From assembly GCF_026151205.1 (NCBI RefSeq), contig NC_087082.1:7075908-7139907 (forward strand): a DNA stretch of 64,000 nucleotides. Direction: 5' to 3'. Of the stretch, positions 63,301 through 64,000 are shown one piece after another. The notes under the pieces were generated by a model. That model did not search any database. It saw nothing but the letters and a program-made list of their open reading frames with translations, and was not told the origin of the DNA. Position 1 is the first letter of the stretch. The number at the start of each line of letters is the position of its first letter. This DNA is from Bolinopsis microptera (lineage: Eukaryota > Ctenophora > Tentaculata > Lobata > Bolinopsidae). A program made the position numbers and the translations under genes.

Positions 63301-63872
63301 TACATAGCTAGAACAACTTATATGGGTGGGGCGAGACTCTGGAGTTTGGGATACCAATGGGAATTGGCCATTGTGAAACATGGCCAACAGTGCAGGACAA
63401 AATTTAAAAACGTAAAAAAATAATAAAAAATTTCAATTTTTGATGGTTTTGATTGCCTTCTAGCGTTCATATTAATGTCCGTTCACATTTATGTCCGTTC
63501 AAGTAATGTCCGTCCAAATAAGGTCCGATAAGGTATGTGCAAACTTGGTTCCACAGTCAACATTGATTTTTAATCCTGTAAAAACTCTAACCTGCATCAC
63601 CCCCCGAACTTTTCTTTGCAATTACACGATACTCCTTAGACGCCGAGTCGATCGAATTAAACTGCGCATAATCTGTCTGTTTATCCCAGTTTCGCCATCC
63701 ATTAGAACAGTCATCTGCAAACGTAAATTTCAGCTGCTCCAGTCCGTTAACCATGATCTGGAGATGATCGCTGGTCAATATCAACCTCCACGTCTTGGAA
63801 AAAGCAGATACAACTTCTTGGTTTGCTAGGTTAAATGACCTCGGGATGATTGTACAGGAAACCATGCTGTAC
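48189..63872 (-). CDS. Mosaic LDLa/ephrin-like/Ig/kringle surface protein (partial at 5' end)
   Basis: Exons in coding order: 63872-63592 (beta-sandwich-like), 62949-62824 (LDLa), 61269-61105, 60727-60563, then 59217-59106 + 58956-58763 (Ig), 57732-57568 (ephrin-receptor-like), 50706-50574 + 50289-50242 + 50034-49958 (kringle), 49166-49044 (LDLa) and 48313-48189 (C-terminus, stop TAG). Splice phases agree at every junction, and all domain borders are phase 1. The spliced frame is about 570 residues and continues past the right edge. All modules are extracellular and disulphide-rich. No kinase or cytoplasmic domain follows: the last exon ends in a hydrophobic tail directly before the stop, fitting a GPI-anchored or terminally anchored protein. 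LDLa plus kringle suggests Ca-dependent or ligand-binding surface recognition; the actual function is unknown. Broken extra LDLa (61653, 56493) and kringle (55518) exons lie in introns. The gene model is inferred; individual domain exons are firm. Confidence 0.75.
48374..48858 (+). mobile_element. Non-autonomous Helitron (copy 2)
   Basis: Same termini as 31783-32101 (TCTTACTATATATAAAGCGA ... GGGTTTCTGCTAG), preceded by A and followed by T. Shared 3' body includes CATCAACTTTAAC, GAAACTTTTTTGACTGGGTC and AAGTGGTGTCAAAAACGCGA. It carries about 180 bp (48410-48592) absent from the other copy. Located in the last intron of the mosaic gene. Confidence 0.7.
49044..49166 (-). CDS. LDL-receptor class A exon (C-terminal copy)
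   Basis: One phase-1/phase-1 exon encoding a complete LDLa module: six Cys in [16 protein letters not shown]... [17 protein letters not shown], with the calcium-binding acidic D-x-S-D-E-E motif. Nearly identical to the exon at 62824-62949 except for one Gly codon fewer, showing recent duplication. Confidence 0.92.
49193..49883. repeat. ~35-bp minisatellite next to LDLa exon
   Basis: About 20 copies of AGTTGATATTAATAGACTTT plus TAGTTATGAGTATGT, with shorter TTCTGAGT/TTCTGGGT variants. It begins about 27 bp from the LDLa exon border, and shorter arrays of the same unit flank the other LDLa exon copies (61720-61795 and 62985-63195), so exon and array were duplicated together. Confidence 0.92.
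49958..50706 (-). CDS. Kringle domain (three exons)
   Basis: Exons 50706-50574, 50289-50242 and 50034-49958 join in matching phases (1-2, 2-2, 2-1) into a full kringle. It contains [65 protein letters not shown] and CDIPTC. All six cysteines and the CQRWDSQ, NYCRNPD and PWC signatures are present. Kringles are protein- or lipid-binding disulphide modules of plasminogen-type proteases and ROR receptors. The flanking phase 1 makes it an exchangeable cassette. Confidence 0.93.
50740..53510 (+). pseudogene. R2-type (restriction-like-endonuclease) LINE, decayed
   Basis: Coding remnants in several frames, sense strand +. The segments are: RT entry region ([19 protein letters not shown], about 50975-51040); RT core ([16 protein letters not shown], then [13 protein letters not shown] catalytic motif at about 51700); and a C-terminal CCHC-type zinc finger ([17 protein letters not shown], about 52775-52825). 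The last is an endonuclease region with RPDVVI ... [11 protein letters not shown] (about 53125-53205), matching the PD-(D/E)xK-like restriction nuclease of R2/R4/NeSL-group elements. Frameshifts or stops occur near 51105, 51940 (by a local ACATACATGTACA palindrome), 52185, 52330, 52620 and 53125. The 5' end is truncated. It sits in the intron upstream of the kringle, antisense to the host gene. Confidence 0.85.
54060..55200 (+). pseudogene. RTE-clade LINE fragment, decayed
   Basis: Contains RT motifs [11 protein letters not shown] (about 54217-54255, frame-shifted relative to what follows) and the YADD catalytic box ([12 protein letters not shown], about 54370-54415). These are followed by [18 protein letters not shown] and the C-terminal [31 protein letters not shown] and SRGRPRKSL typical of RTE/HmRTE elements. 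A frameshift lies near 54680 and a stop near 55071. The tail continues with GWRNVTRRS to about 55200. 5'-truncated; inserted in the mosaic gene's intron next to the R2-type element. Confidence 0.85.
55320..55496 (+). pseudogene. Third LINE reverse-transcriptase fragment
   Basis: Open frame with [20 protein letters not shown] and [18 protein letters not shown], matching the FADD box followed by the F-x-x-x-SGxxxNxxKT(E/D) region of LINE reverse transcriptases. Only about 55 residues remain; clade not assignable. Confidence 0.6.
55518..55600 (-). pseudogene. Truncated kringle first-exon copy
   Basis: On the - strand [20 protein letters not shown] leads to an intact donor, closely matching the 3' half of the kringle exon at 50574-50706. 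The 5' half with its acceptor is missing, and the adjoining DNA (55608-56128) is a pogo-like transposon remnant. The exon therefore cannot be spliced in. Confidence 0.75.
55608..56128 (+). mobile_element. Pogo-like transposon 3' remnant
   Basis: 3' part of the same element as 56569-57471: CACTGAAATGCAGGACC near the left, GAACCCATTTGA-like codons, then GTCCGTTCA repeats and the terminal AAATAAGGTCCAATAAGG followed by TA. Coding sequence is degraded. Confidence 0.7.
56493..56553 (-). pseudogene. LDLa exon, 3' half only
   Basis: Encodes [19 protein letters not shown] and a functional-looking donor (GTGAGT). The 5' half and acceptor are missing: the sequence jumps to intron-type ACAAACTTCTGAGTA and then the pogo-like element. 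Complements the isolated 5' half at 61653-61691. Confidence 0.8.
56569..57471 (+). mobile_element. TA-flanked Tc1/pogo-like DNA transposon with transposase relic
   Basis: 903 bp bounded by TA. Inverted ends are CCTTATCATGGACCTTATTT and the complement of AAATAAGGTCCGATAAGG, with subterminal GTCCGTTCA repeats. The interior encodes a decayed DDE-transposase C-terminal region: [20 protein letters not shown] is the P-x-N-x-T-x-x-x-QPLD motif of CENP-B/pogo-type DDE proteins. [16 protein letters not shown] and [11 protein letters not shown] follow. Internally deleted and non-autonomous now. Confidence 0.8.
57568..57732 (-). CDS. Ephrin-receptor-like cysteine module, copy 1
   Basis: A 165-nt exon, phase 1 at both ends, encoding [20 protein letters not shown], then [26 protein letters not shown] and QQSDCTW. 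Six Cys in the C...C..CP...W...C..CPxGK...GSG...C arrangement match the GCC2/GCC3 (ephrin-receptor-like) family. It is most distal from the other two copies and next to the foldback insertion, 66 bp from its acceptor. Confidence 0.88.
58763..59217 (-). CDS. Immunoglobulin domain (two exons) inside the foldback element
   Basis: Exon 59217-59106 encodes [20 protein letters not shown], then [17 protein letters not shown]. Exon 58956-58763 continues [12 protein letters not shown] ... [16 protein letters not shown] and ends SDQVTLFVQ. The Cys-Trp-(Y)YC core of a V/I-set Ig fold is complete. The internal intron is phase 2 with a GTACGT donor; the outer borders are phase 1 on both sides. The cassette can therefore be spliced between ephrin-like copies 2 and 1 without disturbing the frame. 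Both exons are intact and on the host gene's strand. Confidence 0.88.
59225..59756. repeat. 18-bp minisatellite, ~30 copies
   Basis: Tandem AAAACACGGTGTTAATAT with AGA/GAT variants, immediately upstream (coding sense) of the first Ig exon's acceptor. Long open frames on both strands are a consequence of the 18-bp (3n) period and are not genes. Confidence 0.95.
60563..60727 (-). CDS. Ephrin-receptor-like cysteine module, copy 2
   Basis: A 165-nt phase-1 exon encoding [20 protein letters not shown], then [35 protein letters not shown]. Six Cys conserved. Splice sites identical to copy 3. Confidence 0.9.
61105..61269 (-). CDS. Ephrin-receptor-like cysteine module, copy 3
   Basis: A 165-nt phase-1 exon encoding [20 protein letters not shown], then [35 protein letters not shown]. 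First of the three in coding order. Confidence 0.9.
61653..61691 (-). pseudogene. LDLa exon, 5' half only
   Basis: On the - strand the CACCAG acceptor and [12 protein letters not shown] are preserved, then homology to the LDLa exons stops abruptly within the exon. No donor follows, so it should be skipped. Intron sequence upstream of its acceptor matches that of the intact LDLa exons, including the 35-bp minisatellite. Confidence 0.8.
61787..62073 (+). repeat. Dispersed ~290-bp repeat, copy 2
   Basis: Collinear with 38991-39282 (CAGATCAGATGCAACATTTA, GAACAATATAGGTG, TTCGAATTTTCAAA, AGTATGCCATCTACAAAG, GTGTAAGACCCAAC). In an intron of the mosaic gene; no coding sequence. Confidence 0.7.
62331..62708 (+). 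mobile_element. Pogo-like transposon 3' remnant
   Basis: Same family as 56569-57471: AACCACTTCACGCCGAATGG, AACACTGAAATGCAGGACTG, GAAAACCCATTTGATGAAG, and end AATAAGGTCCGATAAGG followed by TA. Only the 3' part remains. Confidence 0.75.
62824..62949 (-). CDS. LDL-receptor class A exon (N-terminal copy)
   Basis: Phase-1/phase-1 exon: [42 protein letters not shown]. Six Cys and the acidic calcium site are intact. An extra Gly codon distinguishes it from 49044-49166; flanking intron DNA is also shared with that copy. Confidence 0.92.
62985..63195. repeat. ~35-bp minisatellite (short array beside LDLa exon)
   Basis: Several copies of the AGTTGATATTAATAGACTTT unit as at 49193-49883, in the equivalent intron position upstream of the LDLa exon. 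Confidence 0.85.
63395..63534 (+). mobile_element. Pogo-like transposon 3' terminal fragment
   Basis: GTCCGTTCA subterminal repeats and the end AAATAAGGTCCGATAAGG followed by TA, as in 56569-57471. About 140 bp; lies 57 bp downstream of the beta-sandwich-like exon in coding sense. Confidence 0.7.
63592..63872 (-). CDS. Beta-sandwich-like extracellular exon
   Basis: A 281-nt exon (phase 2 in, phase 1 out) encoding about 93 residues: [20 protein letters not shown], then [35 protein letters not shown] and [15 protein letters not shown]. Alternating hydrophobic strands and the W-x-L-x-L-T-S-x-x-L-x-I-x-V-N-G pattern suggest a lectin-like sandwich module common in invertebrate extracellular proteins, but I cannot name the family. 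Joined in phase to the LDLa exon at 62824-62949. The acceptor TTTTCAG shows that further 5' exons lie beyond the window. Confidence 0.7.
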
Positions 63873-64000
63873 CTGAAAATCATTTTGGGTTGATTTGCAA
63901 AATTAATAGTGCTAATTAACTATTATAGTTAAAATGAATCAACGATTACATAGTAATATTCATAGTTTCTTACATATTTTTTCCTTGCAAATTTAATTCA

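Overview
The window is nuclear DNA of an early-branching, probably marine, metazoan such as a sponge or cnidarian. It is AT-rich, with many small exons bounded by GT-AG introns, extracellular modules (CCP, LDLa, kringle, Ig, ephrin-receptor-like), and very many transposable elements and minisatellites. The phylum cannot be fixed from the sequence. There is no sign of bacterial, organellar or CRISPR sequence, and no RNA gene was recognised.

Layout. (1) 1-16000: mostly intergenic and intronic DNA with several minisatellites, carrying a + strand gene for a secreted or surface CCP (sushi) protein. Its candidate signal-peptide exon is at 6418 and its clear CCP exons lie at 14183-15885. (2) 16717-23015: a complete or nearly complete - strand gene for adenylyl cyclase-associated protein (CAP), an actin-monomer recycling factor, resolved to 12 clear exons plus one candidate small exon. 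(3) 24600-25110: two related putative terminal exons on the - strand, family unknown, followed by small transposons. (4) 27932-45058: a complete 14-exon + strand gene for a 12-TM major-facilitator transporter of the SLC49 family, closest in my reading to SLC49A4/DIRC2. Intron 11 is about 10.4 kb and is filled by a giant inverted pair of ~185-bp satellite arrays. (5) 48189-63872 and beyond the right edge: a - strand gene for a mosaic extracellular protein. Its order, N to C, is beta-sandwich-like exon, LDLa, three ephrin-receptor-like modules with an Ig domain between the second and third, kringle, LDLa, and a short hydrophobic C-terminus that looks like a GPI signal or terminal TM. Every cassette boundary is phase 1. 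The introns hold three LINE fragments, pogo-like DNA transposon remnants, a Helitron, and broken copies of LDLa and kringle exons.

The main observation is a 2455-bp TTAA-flanked foldback element at 57798-60252. It interrupts one of three tandem ephrin-like blocks whose sister blocks keep the empty site, and it carries a complete two-exon Ig domain on the host gene's strand and in its splice phase. This looks like transposon-borne exon shuffling. The second is the ~9-kb foldback of satellite arrays inside the SLC49 gene, whose pre-mRNA should form kilobases of hairpin RNA. Several other elements can be delimited by their target-site duplications: a tiny ~80-bp element with 9-bp duplications, TA-flanked MITEs, Helitrons between A and T, and a 5'-truncated LINE.
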